DNA from: Salinirubrum litoreum
Lineage (GTDB): Archaea; Halobacteriota; Halobacteria; Halobacteriales; Haloferacaceae
Length of the DNA stretch: 64,000 bases
Assembly (NCBI RefSeq): GCF_020567425.1
Contig: NZ_JAJCVJ010000002.1
Coordinates: forward strand, 471,068-535,067
Reading direction: 5' to 3'
Shown piece after piece: positions 43,070-53,214 of the stretch (its first letter is position 1; each line of letters starts with the position of its first letter). The position numbers and the translations under genes were made by a program. The notes under the pieces were generated by a model, which was not told the origin of the DNA, made no database searches, and worked only from the letters and a program-made list of their open reading frames with translations.

Positions 43070-44938
43070 TCACTCCGGATCGACCGGATCGGCGGGCACG
43101 AATCCGGTCTCGCCTGACGTACCGGCTTCCCTCTCGCCGGACACGATCCCGCCGTCGGCCTCCACGGTCGCGCCGACCTCGTCGTTGCCCCGGAGGTCCG
43201 CCACGCTCTCGCCCAACTCGTCGATGGCGTCGGACTGGGCGTCGGTCGCGGCCACGATCTCGTCGGTCGCGGTCTCCGTCTTCTCGGCGTACCCCTGGAC
43301 CGTCTCGATGGTCGCCGTCAGGTCCTCGACGGTCGCGGCCTGATCGTCGGTCGCGCGGGAGACTTCGACGACGCCCCGTGCCGCCTCGTCGATCGACTCG
43401 GCGATGGCGTCGAACGCTTCGAGGACGGTCGTGATGCGCTCGCCGGCGTGTTCGATCCGCTCGTGGGACTGCTCGGTCGCGTCGACGGTTCGGTCGGCCT
43501 CCGCCTGCAGTTCGGCGATCCGGTCGGTGATCTCCTCGGTGTGGGTGCGGGTCTCCTCGGCGAGGGCCTTCACCTCGTCTGCGACGACCGCGAAGCCGTC
43601 GCCGTCCTCGCCCGCGCGGGCCGCCTCGATGTTCGCGTTCAGCGCGAGCAGGTTGGTCTGCTCGGCCACCTCGGAGATGACCTCCACGACCGACTCGATG
43701 TCGTCCATGCGCTCGCCGAGGTGTTGGACGCTGGCGACGAGGTCGTCGCTGGTCTCGATCACCTCGTCTGTCACCTCGCGGGCGTCCTCGCTCGCGTCCA
43801 GTCCGTCGGCGGCCGCCTCGCTCGCACCCTCTGCGGCCGCGTTCACCTGATCGGCGGTGGCGGCGACCTCCTCCATGCTCGCGGAGAAAGACTGCATCTC
43901 GGTCGCCCCCTCGTCCAGCAGGTCGTTCTGCGCCTCGACGTGCCGGTCGATGCGGGCGGCGGCCTCGACGGCACGCTGGACGGCCGCGTCGAGTGCGGCC
44001 GTCTTCCGGTCGACGCGACCGGTCAACTGCTCGAACTGCTCGGCCATCTCGTTCAGTTCGTCCACGACCGACAGGAGGCCGTCGTCCACCGCCTCGCGGT
44101 CGCCGGTAAACTCGGCTCTGGTGGCCAACTCCCCGCCGACCAGTCGTCGGATGGTCGTCTGGAGTTCGTCCACCAACTCGGAGATTGCCCGGTGTCGGCG
44201 CACGTCCTCGGTCCTGTCGTGGACCGTCTCGACGACGCCGACGACCTGGCCGGCGTCGCGGATCGGCATCGCCGTGAACGAGATGTGTCGCTCGGTGCCG
44301 TGGCGGTCGAGCATCGTGCTGGTGTCGCCGTACAGCGGGAGGTCGGAGTCCTCGAGCGTGATGTCGTACGACTCGTGTGCGGCCTCCGGTTCGTCGAGCA
44401 CCTTGTCCGCGAGCGTCTTCGCCCGCCGACCATCCGGGTAGAACGCCTCGCTGGCGTGGGTCGACCCCAGTGCCTCCTCGGCTGGTACGCCTGTCAACTG
44501 TTCGAGGCCGTGGTTCCACGCGATCACCTCGTGGCCCGCGTCCAGCATGAAGATCGGTGCGCCGACCCCGTCGAGGATCGTCCCCTCGGCCACCGTCATC
44601 CCGGCGCGGGCGGTCGGCGGGGCGGGGCTGTCGGCTGGCCTGTCGTTCGTGTCGCCGGCCTCGTGTCCGGCGTCGCCACTACGCTCACGCTGTGCCCGCG
44701 CGACCGCCGCCTCGCCGACGTGGACTCTGCTGGACACGTCGTCTGGGGCGGTCGACGCGTCGTCAGCGTCTCCCTCTCGTGGGTCGCCGCCGGTGCCCTC
44801 GCTGGCACCGTGTTCGCCGACGTGCACATCGTCCGACACGTCCTCTGACCCACCGTCGGCCGCGAAATCGGCAGATTCACGCGTTCCGACGTTCCTCGAG
44901 AGTCGATTCCATACTCGTTCCAACACGTTCTGCCCCAT
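43070..44938 (-). CDS. Soluble PAS-domain methyl-accepting taxis transducer
   Basis: The protein has 622 residues. Residues 1-120 are acidic and disordered. A PAS domain follows (about 122-235: ILDGVGAPIFMLDAGHEVIAWNHGLEQLTGVPAEEALG), then a linker, then the MCP signalling coiled coil with the conserved hairpin tip [46 protein letters not shown]. No transmembrane segment is present, so it senses inside the cell, probably redox, light-derived or energy signals through PAS. ATG 44938 is preferred since upstream text is unlike protein. The ligand is unknown. Confidence 0.92.
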   Translation of the reverse strand: MGQNVLERVWNRLSRNVGTRESADFAADGGSEDVSDDVHVGEHGASEGTGGDPREGDADDASTAPDDVSSRVHVGEAAVARAQRERSGDAGHEAGDTNDRPADSPAPPTARAGMTVAEGTILDGVGAPIFMLDAGHEVIAWNHGLEQLTGVPAEEALGSTHASEAFYPDGRRAKTLADKVLDEPEAAHESYDITLEDSDLPLYGDTSTMLDRHGTERHISFTAMPIRDAGQVVGVVETVHDRTEDVRRHRAISELVDELQTTIRRLVGGELATRAEFTGDREAVDDGLLSVVDELNEMAEQFEQLTGRVDRKTAALDAAVQRAVEAAARIDRHVEAQNDLLDEGATEMQSFSASMEEVAATADQVNAAAEGASEAAADGLDASEDAREVTDEVIETSDDLVASVQHLGERMDDIESVVEVISEVAEQTNLLALNANIEAARAGEDGDGFAVVADEVKALAEETRTHTEEITDRIAELQAEADRTVDATEQSHERIEHAGERITTVLEAFDAIAESIDEAARGVVEVSRATDDQAATVEDLTATIETVQGYAEKTETATDEIVAATDAQSDAIDELGESVADLRGNDEVGATVEADGGIVSGEREAGTSGETGFVPADPVDPE

Positions 44939-45056
44939 CGACTCTACGTGTCGAACAATCTGTGTTAAATCTTCCCACGACCGGGCGAGCCGTGGCCCAC
45001 AGACGCCGTGGCACACTTCCAGAACGCTCAAACCGGAGCCCCGCCACTCCGGAGAC

Positions 45057-46058
45057 ATGGACGCACACGAGTTGCTCACTCGGAACGTCTCCGAGGTGGT
45101 CACCGAGGCGGAGGTGGAGGCGCTGGCCGACGACCCCGAGGGGAAGCGGGCGTACGTCGGCTACGAGCCGTCCGGCGTCCTCCACATCGGGCACATGCTG
45201 ACGGCGAACAAGCTGATCGACCTGCAGGAGGCGGGCTTCGAGGTCGTCGTCCTGCTGGCGGACGTCCACGCCTACCTCAACGGGAAGGGCACCTTCGAGG
45301 AGATCGCCGACGTGGCCGAGCGGATGCGCGACCAGTTCGTCGCCTACGGCCTCGACGAGTCGCAGACCGAGTTCCGCCTCGGCTCGGAGTTCCAGTTCGA
45401 CCGCGAGTACGTCACCGACCTCCACCAACTGGAACTGGAGACGTCGCTCTCGCGGGCCGAACGGGCCATGTCGGAGATCAAGTCCGGCGACACCGTCAAA
45501 GTCTCACAGGCGGTCTACCCGCTGATGCAGGCGCTGGACATCGTCTACCTCGATCTCGATCTGGCGGTCGGCGGGATGGAACAGCGGAAGGTCCACATGC
45601 TCGCGCGTGACGTACTCCCCAAGATCGACTACGACGCGCCGACCTGCCTCCACACGCCGCTGATCGCCGATCTCGGCACCGGGATCGGGAAGATGTCCTC
45701 CAGCGAGGGAGTCACCATCTCGATGGAGGACTCGACCGAGGACATCGAACAGAAGGTCAACGGCGCGTTCTGCCCGCCGACGCGCGATCCGGACCCCGAC
45801 GACGAGGGACGGGAACGGGAGAACCCCGTGTTGCAGATCTTCGAGTACCACGTCTTCCCCCGGTTCGAGACGGTCGTCGTGGAGCGCCCGGAGCAGTACG
45901 GCGGCGACCTCACCTACGACGACTACGAGTCGCTGGCCGACGATCTGGAGTCGGGCGAGTTGCATCCGGCCGACGCGAAAGGTGCCCTCGCGACGTACCT
46001 CGACGAACTGATCGCGCCCGGCAGAGCACAGATCGTCGAGTCCCGAGACGGCAGGTAG
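45057..46058 (+). CDS. tyrS: Tyrosyl-tRNA synthetase
   Basis: The protein has 333 residues, the compact archaeal/eukaryotic form. Class-I motifs: GVLHIGHMLTANKL (HIGH) and GKMSSSEG (KMSSS). VVVLLADVHAYLNGKGTFEEI and the C-terminal FEYHVFPRFETVVVERPEQYGG fit archaeal TyrRS; the N-terminal LTRNVSEVVTEAEV block excludes TrpRS. ATG 45057 gives the standard N-terminus. It is divergent from the MCP gene. Confidence 0.95.
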   Translation: MDAHELLTRNVSEVVTEAEVEALADDPEGKRAYVGYEPSGVLHIGHMLTANKLIDLQEAGFEVVVLLADVHAYLNGKGTFEEIADVAERMRDQFVAYGLDESQTEFRLGSEFQFDREYVTDLHQLELETSLSRAERAMSEIKSGDTVKVSQAVYPLMQALDIVYLDLDLAVGGMEQRKVHMLARDVLPKIDYDAPTCLHTPLIADLGTGIGKMSSSEGVTISMEDSTEDIEQKVNGAFCPPTRDPDPDDEGRERENPVLQIFEYHVFPRFETVVVERPEQYGGDLTYDDYESLADDLESGELHPADAKGALATYLDELIAPGRAQIVESRDGR

Positions 46059-46082
46059 TCGCCAGGTCGCTGGATCGCCGAC

Positions 46083-46262
46083 TCAGGCGAACCCGAACGC
46101 GGACATCACGTTCTTGACGAGACTCTGCGTGACGAGGCCGATGCCAGCGAGGACGAGAAACAACCCGGCGGCGACCAGCGGGGCCTGGTAGGCGACGAGA
46201 CCGAGGCCCGCGAGCGTGACGACGATACCGACGAGACCCAGCGTCCCGAGTTTGTCGAGCAT
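46083..46262 (-). CDS. Small two-helix membrane protein (59 aa), DUF7470-like
   Basis: The ORF reads [21 protein letters not shown] then [38 protein letters not shown]. Two hydrophobic helices with a short loop and a basic end. Similar tiny proteins are common in haloarchaea and I associate this pattern with DUF7470, from memory. It is divergent from eIF1A, with 133 bp between starts. Function unknown. Confidence 0.7.
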   Translation of the reverse strand: MLDKLGTLGLVGIVVTLAGLGLVAYQAPLVAAGLFLVLAGIGLVTQSLVKNVMSAFGFA

Positions 46263-46395
46263 GACTCACACTCCCGACACGTGTTCCGTAAGTCTGCTGT
46301 TTGCGGCCCGGAACGGCGGTGCGTCGGGCGGTGGGCGACGGCGGCACTCGACCGCAGGCGGCGAATTTAACAGTGAGGTCCACGAACTGGAAGGT

Positions 46396-46680
46396 ATGAG
46401 TGACAACGAGGGGCGACGCGACCTGCGGATGCCCGACGAGGACGAGGTGTTCGCGGTCGTGACAGACATGCTCGGGGCGAACCGCGTGAAAGTACGCTGT
46501 GCGGACGGTGTCGAGCGCACCGCCCGGATTCCGGGGCGGATGCAGAAACGCATCTGGATCCGGGAGGACGACGTGGTGCTCGTCGAACCGTGGGACTGGC
46601 AAGACGAGAAGGCCGACGTGGCCTGGCGCTACGAGAAGAGCGAGGCGGACCAACTGCGCGACGAAGGCCACATCCAGTAA
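46396..46680 (+). CDS. eif1A: Translation initiation factor aIF1A
   Basis: The protein has 94 residues: [71 protein letters not shown]. This is the OB-fold of eIF1A with its basic/acidic ends. It binds the A site of the small subunit. GAATTTAACAG about 30 bp before ATG 46396 is a plausible TATA box, giving a leaderless mRNA. Confidence 0.96.
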   Translation: MSDNEGRRDLRMPDEDEVFAVVTDMLGANRVKVRCADGVERTARIPGRMQKRIWIREDDVVLVEPWDWQDEKADVAWRYEKSEADQLRDEGHIQ

Positions 46681-46770
46681 CTCGTTTCTCTGTCGACCAA
46701 CGACCTGTCGCTCTCGACACTCGCCAGCGACCGGTCCACTCGACCGAACCGCGCCGACACGCCCGGACGT

Positions 46771-49539
46771 CTACGCGTTCAACACGGCGCGCAGCACGTC
46801 GGCCGCCTCGTCCAGCGCCTCGTCCAGCGCCTCGACGTCCGGGCCGCCGCCCTGCGCGAAGTCCGGCGGGCCGCCGCCGCCGCCGCCGACCTTCGCCGAC
46901 AACTGGGCGACGACCTCGCCCGCGTTCACGCCGACGCCCTCGGGTACCGCGACGACGAACTGGGCCGACCCGCCGACCGCACTGCCCAGCACCGCGACCG
47001 TCCCCTCGTCCGCCAGCGCGTTGGCGGTCGCCCGGAGTTCGTCGCTGTCGGCGTCGAGTCGCTGGATCACCGCGGACGTCCCGTCGATGTCGACCTCCTC
47101 GGACTCCGCCTTGGCACGGGCCTCGGCGAGTTCGTCCGTCAGACGGTCGATCTCCTTCCCGCGCTGTTTCCACTCGGTGAAGAAGCGTTCGGCGGTCTCC
47201 GGCACCTCCTGGGGACTCACGTCGAGTACGTCGGCCGCGTCGTACAGCGCGTCCTCGGTGCGCTGGGTCGCCTCGATGGCGGCGTCGCCGGCCGCGAAGA
47301 CGATGCGCTCGATGCCGTCCTGCACCGGTTCCGTGGTGAGCACCTTGATGACGCCGATGTCGCCGGTGCGCTTGACGTGCGTGCCGCCACAGGCCTGCAC
47401 GTCGTCGGCGACGTGGATCAGCCGGATCGACTCGCCCGGCGGAATACCACCTTGATAGAGGTCGAAGCCGTGTTTCTCCTCGGCCTCGTGGCGGTCGGGC
47501 CACTCCTGTTTGACCGGGACGTTCCGCATCACCAGTTCGTTGGCGACGCGTTCGATCTCCTTGACCTCCGCGCGAGTGATGCGCTCGTAGTGACTCACGT
47601 CGAACCGGGAGGAGTTGACGCCCTTCTGTGCGCCGGCCTGCCGGACGTGGTCGCCGAGCACCTGCCGGGCGGCGTAGCCGATCACGTGGGTCGCGGTGTG
47701 GTGCCGCATCAGGGCGCGCCGGCGGTCCACGTCCACCTGCCCCCGGACGAACTCACCTTTGCCCGGGTTGCGGTCGGTGCGGTGGAGGACGACGTCGCCC
47801 CGGGTCTGGACGTCCTCGACTTCGACGGTGAGGTCGTCGGCCGTCAGCGTCCCCCGGTCGGCGGGTTGCCCACCGCCCTCGGGGTAGAACATCGTCTGGT
47901 CCAAGACGACGTCGTACCCCTCCTCGCGCTCGAAGACGTCCAGTACGACCGCCTCGAACTCGGTGCGCTCCTGGTCGTCGTAGTAGAGCTTCTCCGTCTC
48001 CGGGAGGTCGGCGAGTCGGTCGTCGGTCTCGTCTTTGTCGGCGAAGGCCTGCTCGGAGTCGTGGCGGGCCGCGACGAGCGAGTAGAAGTCGTCGGGCACG
48101 TCCACGGTCGCCCCGCGCTCCTCGGCGATCTCCGCGACCATGTCCGGCTGGAGGCCGTGGGAGTCGTACAACTCGATCAGCGTCTCGGTCGGGATCGGCT
48201 CGCCGGTGCCGGCGTACTCGTCGGCGATGGACTCGACCTTCCGGCTGCCGCGTTCGAGCGTCTTCCGGTACTTGCGTTCTTCCGTCCTGACGATGTCGCG
48301 GATCGTGTCGCGGTTGTCGTAGCCCAGCCGCTTCGCCTGCATGTCGACGAGTTCGTCCAGCGGGGCGTCGACGCCGACGTTGTCGACGAGTCGTTTCGTG
48401 CGGCGGAGGACCATCCGGGCGAGGTAGCCGGTGCCGACGTTCGAGGGGACGATCTCGTCGCCGAACATGTACGCCAGCGTCCGGCAGTGGTCCGCGATGG
48501 CGTAGATGTCCTCCATCGGCTCCATCAGGTCCGTCAGTTCGCGGACGTTCACGTCGAGGCGGTCGGCGATGTTGTCGCGGGCCGACTCCATGTCCTCGGC
48601 CTCGTCGATGTCCATCCGGCCCGCGAGTTTCGCGGCCCGGTTGAGCAGTTCGGCCTCCTCGTCGGTGTGTTCGATGCCGGCGTTCTCCTTCAGGAAGTCG
48701 ATGGTGTCGGGGTAGACGGCCTCGTAGACGGTGGGAGTGCCCTGGCTCATCCACGTCCAGCGTTCGAGTCCGTAGCCGGTGTCGACGATGTAGGTGTCCA
48801 TCGGCGAGTACCGGTTGCCGTCCTTCAGTTCGTACTCGCCCTCGGGGTCCTGTTCCATCGACATGAAGACGAGCGTGGCGAGTTCCGCACCGCGATAGAT
48901 GACCTCGATGGCGGGCCCGGCGTTGCCGCCGCCGACCCACGGGTCCTCGATGTAGGTGATCTCCGAGAGGTCCGCGCCGAGCGACTCGAACAGTTCATCA
49001 CAGAGTGCGACGGTCTCGTCTTTCCAGTAGACCTCGCCGGAGTAGGCGTATTTGTCGCCGGCCTCCTCGCGGGCGTTGAACGCGTGGTGGGCCATCATCT
49101 CGAAGGCCATCGTGTGCCGCCCGGTCTTGCCGACGTTGTCGATGTCCTGCATCCGAATGCAGGGCTGGCTGATCGTCAGTGGGTTCGCCGGCGGCGGCGT
49201 CTGGCCCGAGGTGACGAGGGGCTGGAAGTCGTAGATAGACGCCTGCGTCAGGAGCACGTCGTCGCGCCAGCGGTTCGCGGCGACCGGGTACGGGTCGATG
49301 CGCTCGTGGCCGTGGTCCTCGAAGAAGGAGAGGAACGCCTCCCGCATCTCCTCTAAGGTGTACGCCTCGTCGAAGCCGGGGTTGTCGATGAAGCTGTAGT
49401 CCTCACACGGGGGTTCACCGCACAGGTCGCGGTCGTGATCCCGTGTCCAGAAGTGCGCGCCACACGAGACACACTCCCGTCGCACGAAGTCGTTCTCCTC
49501 GAAATAGTCGAGGCGGTACTCCGATTCGAGATCGCTCAT
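46771..49539 (-). CDS. alaS: Alanyl-tRNA synthetase
   Basis: The protein has 922 residues, archaeal type. An N-terminal zinc element ([23 protein letters not shown]) precedes the class-II catalytic core ([28 protein letters not shown]). The editing domain has HHTATHVIG and the distal CGGTH. The C-terminal Gly-rich segment ([20 protein letters not shown]) and coiled coil match the C-Ala/DHHA1 dimerisation domain. ATG 49539 gives the expected [16 protein letters not shown] start; upstream in-frame text is non-coding. Confidence 0.97.
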   Translation of the reverse strand: MSDLESEYRLDYFEENDFVRRECVSCGAHFWTRDHDRDLCGEPPCEDYSFIDNPGFDEAYTLEEMREAFLSFFEDHGHERIDPYPVAANRWRDDVLLTQASIYDFQPLVTSGQTPPPANPLTISQPCIRMQDIDNVGKTGRHTMAFEMMAHHAFNAREEAGDKYAYSGEVYWKDETVALCDELFESLGADLSEITYIEDPWVGGGNAGPAIEVIYRGAELATLVFMSMEQDPEGEYELKDGNRYSPMDTYIVDTGYGLERWTWMSQGTPTVYEAVYPDTIDFLKENAGIEHTDEEAELLNRAAKLAGRMDIDEAEDMESARDNIADRLDVNVRELTDLMEPMEDIYAIADHCRTLAYMFGDEIVPSNVGTGYLARMVLRRTKRLVDNVGVDAPLDELVDMQAKRLGYDNRDTIRDIVRTEERKYRKTLERGSRKVESIADEYAGTGEPIPTETLIELYDSHGLQPDMVAEIAEERGATVDVPDDFYSLVAARHDSEQAFADKDETDDRLADLPETEKLYYDDQERTEFEAVVLDVFEREEGYDVVLDQTMFYPEGGGQPADRGTLTADDLTVEVEDVQTRGDVVLHRTDRNPGKGEFVRGQVDVDRRRALMRHHTATHVIGYAARQVLGDHVRQAGAQKGVNSSRFDVSHYERITRAEVKEIERVANELVMRNVPVKQEWPDRHEAEEKHGFDLYQGGIPPGESIRLIHVADDVQACGGTHVKRTGDIGVIKVLTTEPVQDGIERIVFAAGDAAIEATQRTEDALYDAADVLDVSPQEVPETAERFFTEWKQRGKEIDRLTDELAEARAKAESEEVDIDGTSAVIQRLDADSDELRATANALADEGTVAVLGSAVGGSAQFVVAVPEGVGVNAGEVVAQLSAKVGGGGGGPPDFAQGGGPDVEALDEALDEAADVLRAVLNA

Positions 49540-49746
49540 TAGCACGTTGTTGGCCCGGCACCGGGCAAAAGGGTTCCGGGACCGCGATCGCCCGCCTGCG
49601 TCGGCCACACACCCGAATACTGGGGTGTCGGTGTCGCGCCAGCAGGCGCGCTGCTGCCCGCCACGCGGCGGGGCCTCCCGATGGTCGGGAGACCACCAGC
49701 GCCGGGGAGCCGAACCGTTAGGTTGCTGGCGAGCGTCCCCGTCGGC

Positions 49747-50289
49747 ATGACAGTCTCCGAGACGCAGACGCGGGACGCCGGCGGGCAGTCCCCCGGCGAC
49801 CAGTCGGCCGGCGGACTCGACCGCCGGGACCTGCTGACGGCCGGGGGGTTCGTCCTGCTGGTCAACGCCGTCGGCGCGAGCGGTGCGCTGCTCGGCGGCC
49901 CGGGGTCGCCGTGGTTCGCCGCGCTCACGAAGCCGTGGTTCTACCCGCCGGGGTGGGCCTTCGGCGTCGTCTGGACCGCGCTGTTCTCGCTCATGGGCGT
50001 CGCACTCTGGCTGGTCTGGCGAGCGGGCACCGACCGGCGCGAGGTTCGGGTCGCGATCGGCGCGTTCGCCGGCCAGATGGTGCTGAACCTCGCGTGGACG
50101 CCCGCCTTCTTCAGCCTCCAGCGACCGCTCGTGGCGCTCGGGATCATCCTCGCGCTGTGGGTCGCCATCCTCGGGACGATGGTCGCCTTCCGGCGTGTCT
50201 CCCGGTGGGCGGCGCTCCTGCTCGGTCCCTACCTGCTGTGGGTGAGCTTCGCGGCGGTGCTCAACTTCGAACTGTGGCGACTGAACTGA
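49747..50289 (+). CDS. tspO: TspO/MBR family tryptophan-rich membrane protein
   Basis: The protein has 180 residues. After a 35-residue hydrophilic head, five helices carry the TspO signature: [37 protein letters not shown], then [31 protein letters not shown] and the last helix [23 protein letters not shown] (WxxFAxxLNxxxW). TspO binds porphyrins, haem and lipids, and in photosynthetic bacteria modulates pigment gene expression. Here it is followed 16 bp later by a shortened opsin gene, suggesting a shared light- or tetrapyrrole/retinal-related role; that link is inference. Confidence 0.93.
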   Translation: MTVSETQTRDAGGQSPGDQSAGGLDRRDLLTAGGFVLLVNAVGASGALLGGPGSPWFAALTKPWFYPPGWAFGVVWTALFSLMGVALWLVWRAGTDRREVRVAIGAFAGQMVLNLAWTPAFFSLQRPLVALGIILALWVAILGTMVAFRRVSRWAALLLGPYLLWVSFAAVLNFELWRLN

Positions 50290-50305
50290 GGTCGGTGGGT
50301 CGAGC

Positions 50306-50626
50306 GTGACCCTCCACCTCTGGCTCGGCTTCGTCGGGATGGTGCTCGGAGCGGGCGCAGTCGCCCTGCGCGCCCGAGACCGAACCGGCCGAGCGCGGGA
50401 CCCCGCGCTGCTCGGGCTCGTGGTACGGGTCACCGCCGAGGCGACCGCGCGGGGTCGGCGTGTCAGGAACGCGGTGCTGGGCGTGTGGCTGCTGTACCCC
50501 GTGGTCTGGCTCCTCGGCCCCGAGGGGTTCGCGCTGGTACCGGGGCTGCCGGCCGCGGTCGCCGCTGTGGGACTCGATCTGGTGCTGAAGCCCGGCGTCG
50601 GGATCGTGCTGGCCGGGCTGGAGTAG
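50306..50626 (+). CDS. Three-helix opsin-like protein: rhodopsin with helices B-E missing
   Basis: The ORF has 106 codons from GTG 50306. Residues 54-95 align with bacteriorhodopsin 175-216 with no gap (offset 121): R54/R175, N55/N176, W61/W182, Y64/Y185, P65/P186, W68/W189, E73/E194, P79/P200, D91/D212 and the retinal lysine K95/K216. Residues 4-22 ([19 protein letters not shown]) resemble helix A (W12, G21, G23). About 125 residues carrying helices B-E, including the proton-acceptor region, are absent, and only 320 bp exist, so frameshifts cannot supply them. It is either a remnant or a minimal opsin. Family match is by recalled BR sequence. Confidence 0.75.
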   Translation: MTLHLWLGFVGMVLGAGAVALRARDRTGRARDPALLGLVVRVTAEATARGRRVRNAVLGVWLLYPVVWLLGPEGFALVPGLPAAVAAVGLDLVLKPGVGIVLAGLE

Positions 50627-50716
50627 CCGCGGCGCGACGCCGAGGTGGCCCGGACCGACCACGGCCGCGACCGCGTTCAGGTAGCCCGGACCGACCACGC
50701 CGCCCTCGATTCGTCT

Positions 50717-51931
50717 TCACGCGAGCGCGAGCAGGTGTGCCGACTCCGGGCCGGTCTCGGCGACCACGTACAGCGTTCCGTCGTTCAACACCGGCCCCGG
50801 GCCGACCCGCCCGTGGAACGAGCGCTCGAACCGGACCGCCGGCCCGCGCGACAGTTCACTCCCGGCAGTCGGGTCGAGTGCCCAGAGTCGGTCGCCGCCG
50901 ACGAACAGCGTGTCCCGCCCGAACGCCGGCGCGGTGTGTCGCCAGTCGCCGAGTGCGTGCCGCCAGCGCACCGCCCCCGAGTCGCTGTCGACCGCGTGGA
51001 CCTCGCTCGTCGTCCCGGCGACCACGAGTCCCCGTTCGATGCCGAGGCCGTGCGGCGTCCACCCGGTGTCGACCGACCAGACGCGTCCCGTCCCGCTACC
51101 GGAATCGCCCCCGAGCGCGTAGGTCACGCCGTCCCGGCAGGTGACGTACACCGCGTCGCTGTCAGCCGAGGGGGGACCGGTCGGCGGAGCAGGGAGCGAG
51201 ACGCGCCAGTGACCCCGGCCGTCGTCGGTCGTCAGGACCGCCACCTCGCCCGCGTCGGTCGCGACCGCGACGAAGTACCCCTGCCAGATCGGGGGGTGGT
51301 CGAGCACCCGCCCGAACAACCCACGCTCCCACGCGACCGCGCCGGTCGCCGGGTCGAACGCGACGATTCGCTCCCCGACGCCGACGAGCAGTGGCTGACC
51401 GGGGTACATCGACGGCCCGGCCGGTGCGGTCGTGGTCTCGGTCGTCCACTGCTCGGTCCCGTCGGCGGCCGACAGCGCACGGACTGCTGGCGCCGCCCTG
51501 TCCGCGACGTAGACCGTCCCGTCGCGCACGACGGGCGCGGTCTCGACACCCTGTGCTCGCCACAGTTCCGCCCCGCTCTCCGCGTCGAGGACGCGAAGCC
51601 CGTCGCGTTCCGGCAGGAACACCCGCCCGTCGGCGACGATCGGGGCCCGCAACTGCGACCGCGAGACCGGGACGCGCCACTGCTCGGTCACGTCGTCGAC
51701 CGGTGCCTCGCCGGCGTGAATCCCGTGGACGCTCCGCGTGTTGCCGGCGTTACAGCCGAAACTGGACCACTGGCCGTCGGAGCCGTACACCTGTCGCTCG
51801 GCGTCGAGCGGTGGCGTCTCGGCTGGCGGCGGGTCGTCGGGGGCCGGGCGACCGACGACGCCGGCACAACCGGCGAACGAGCCGAGTCCGGCGAGACCGG
51901 CCGCCGCGAGCACGCTACGTCTGGAGGGCAT
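50717..51931 (-). CDS. Tat-exported PQQ-like beta-propeller lipoprotein
   Basis: The protein has 404 residues starting MPSRRSVLAAAGLAGLGSFAGC: twin-arginine signal and lipobox. After a Pro/Asp linker, the mature part repeats the PQQ-propeller unit (RVFLPERDGLRVLDAESGAELWR, TVYVADRAAPAVRALSAADGTEQW, VLTTDDGRGHWRV, AVYVTCRDGVTYALG, EVHAVDSDSGAVRWRH), about seven blades ending in VVAETGPESAHLLALA. No dehydrogenase active-site Cys pair is seen. Anchored outside the membrane, it probably scaffolds proteins. Many paralogues exist in haloarchaea. Confidence 0.9.
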   Translation of the reverse strand: MPSRRSVLAAAGLAGLGSFAGCAGVVGRPAPDDPPPAETPPLDAERQVYGSDGQWSSFGCNAGNTRSVHGIHAGEAPVDDVTEQWRVPVSRSQLRAPIVADGRVFLPERDGLRVLDAESGAELWRAQGVETAPVVRDGTVYVADRAAPAVRALSAADGTEQWTTETTTAPAGPSMYPGQPLLVGVGERIVAFDPATGAVAWERGLFGRVLDHPPIWQGYFVAVATDAGEVAVLTTDDGRGHWRVSLPAPPTGPPSADSDAVYVTCRDGVTYALGGDSGSGTGRVWSVDTGWTPHGLGIERGLVVAGTTSEVHAVDSDSGAVRWRHALGDWRHTAPAFGRDTLFVGGDRLWALDPTAGSELSRGPAVRFERSFHGRVGPGPVLNDGTLYVVAETGPESAHLLALA

Positions 51932-52048
51932 CGTCCCGACTTCTCGGCCGGAGGTGACAAACCTTCTGCCCGGCGTGGACGGCTTCCGCACGGGAACACC
52001 TCACACGCCACCGACAGAGCGAAACGCCGTCTCCCTCATCGTCCCTCT

Positions 52049-53188
52049 ATGTCACCGTTCGCGTCCACCGCCGCGAGTCAGTTGCTCGCGGGCGACGCCG
52101 ACTGGCTCACGCCGGCACAGGTCCGGGAACTCACACACCACCCACAGACGAGCGTCGGGACCGAGTACCCGCACTACGTCGGCGCTGTCGAGTCGCCCGA
52201 CGGCCCGCCGCGACCGACCGACCAGCACCCCGTCTTCTACGGCTGTTTCGACTGGCACTCGGCGGTCCACAGCCACTGGACGCTGGTCCGCCTGCTCCGC
52301 CTCGCCGAGTCGCGACTCGCGTCGGCCGACGCCGACGAGCAGACGGCCCGCTCGCCGACAGCGATTCGAGACGGCATCGACGCACGGCTCTCCGAGGAGG
52401 CGGTCGCGGCGGAGGTCGCGTACTTGGACGAGAACCCGACGTTCGAGAGACCGTACGGCTGGGGCTGGCTGCTCCGACTCTGTGCGGAACTCCACCTGTG
52501 GGACGACCCGGCCGCCGACGCGTGGCGGGCCACGCTCCGACCGCTCGAAGACAGAGTCGTCGACCTCGTCGCCGACGACTTCCTCGACCAGTCCCGCGCC
52601 TTCCGGGTCGGAACCCACGGCAACTCCGCCTTTGCGCTGACGTGTGTTCTCGACTACGCGCGGGTCGTCGGCGACGACGGTCTCGAATCGGCAGTCTGCG
52701 ACACCGCCCGGCGCTTCTACGCCGACGACACCGACGCGCCGGTCGAGTACGAACCGCTCGGGTGGGACTTCGTCTCGCCGGCGCTGACCGAAGCCGACCT
52801 GTTCCGGCGCGTCCTCGACTCACGCGCGTTCGCCGACTGGTTCGGCGACTTCCTCCCCGACCTGTCGACCGACGGGACCGCCGCACACGAGGGGTTTCTC
52901 GACCCGGTCGCGGTCGACGACGAGGGGGGCGGCGTCGAACTCCACTTCGTCGGGCTGAACTGCACGCGGGCGTGGTGTCTCGCCGGCATCGCCGACACGC
53001 TCGGTGACCTCGACGGCCCGACACCCGGCGTGCCCGGCACCGACCGCCTCCGAGAGTGTGCCGAGCGTCACGCGCGACAGGGGGTGGCGGCGGCGTTCAC
53101 CGAGGACTACGCCGGCGCACACTGGCTCTCGTCGTTCGTCTGCTACCTGCTGACGCGGAACGCGGGCGGAATCGCCCCCGAGACGTGA
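52049..53188 (+). CDS. DUF2891-like glycoside-hydrolase-fold protein
   Basis: The protein has 379 residues. HPVFYGCFDWHSAVHSHWTLVRLLRL is the DUF2891 signature (FYGCxDWHSxVHxHW), and RPYGWGWLLRLCAELHLWDDP, GTHGNSAFALTCVLDYAR and EYEPLGWDFVSPALTEADLFRRV are its further conserved blocks, as is HFVGLNCTRAWCLAGIA. The text has the periodicity of an (alpha/alpha)6 barrel. The substrate is unknown; the invariant Trp, His and Cys suggest an enzyme. No signal peptide. Confidence 0.85.
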   Translation: MSPFASTAASQLLAGDADWLTPAQVRELTHHPQTSVGTEYPHYVGAVESPDGPPRPTDQHPVFYGCFDWHSAVHSHWTLVRLLRLAESRLASADADEQTARSPTAIRDGIDARLSEEAVAAEVAYLDENPTFERPYGWGWLLRLCAELHLWDDPAADAWRATLRPLEDRVVDLVADDFLDQSRAFRVGTHGNSAFALTCVLDYARVVGDDGLESAVCDTARRFYADDTDAPVEYEPLGWDFVSPALTEADLFRRVLDSRAFADWFGDFLPDLSTDGTAAHEGFLDPVAVDDEGGGVELHFVGLNCTRAWCLAGIADTLGDLDGPTPGVPGTDRLRECAERHARQGVAAAFTEDYAGAHWLSSFVCYLLTRNAGGIAPET

Positions 53189-53214
53189 GTCGGGGTCGTC
53201 CTCGGCCGACCGCC

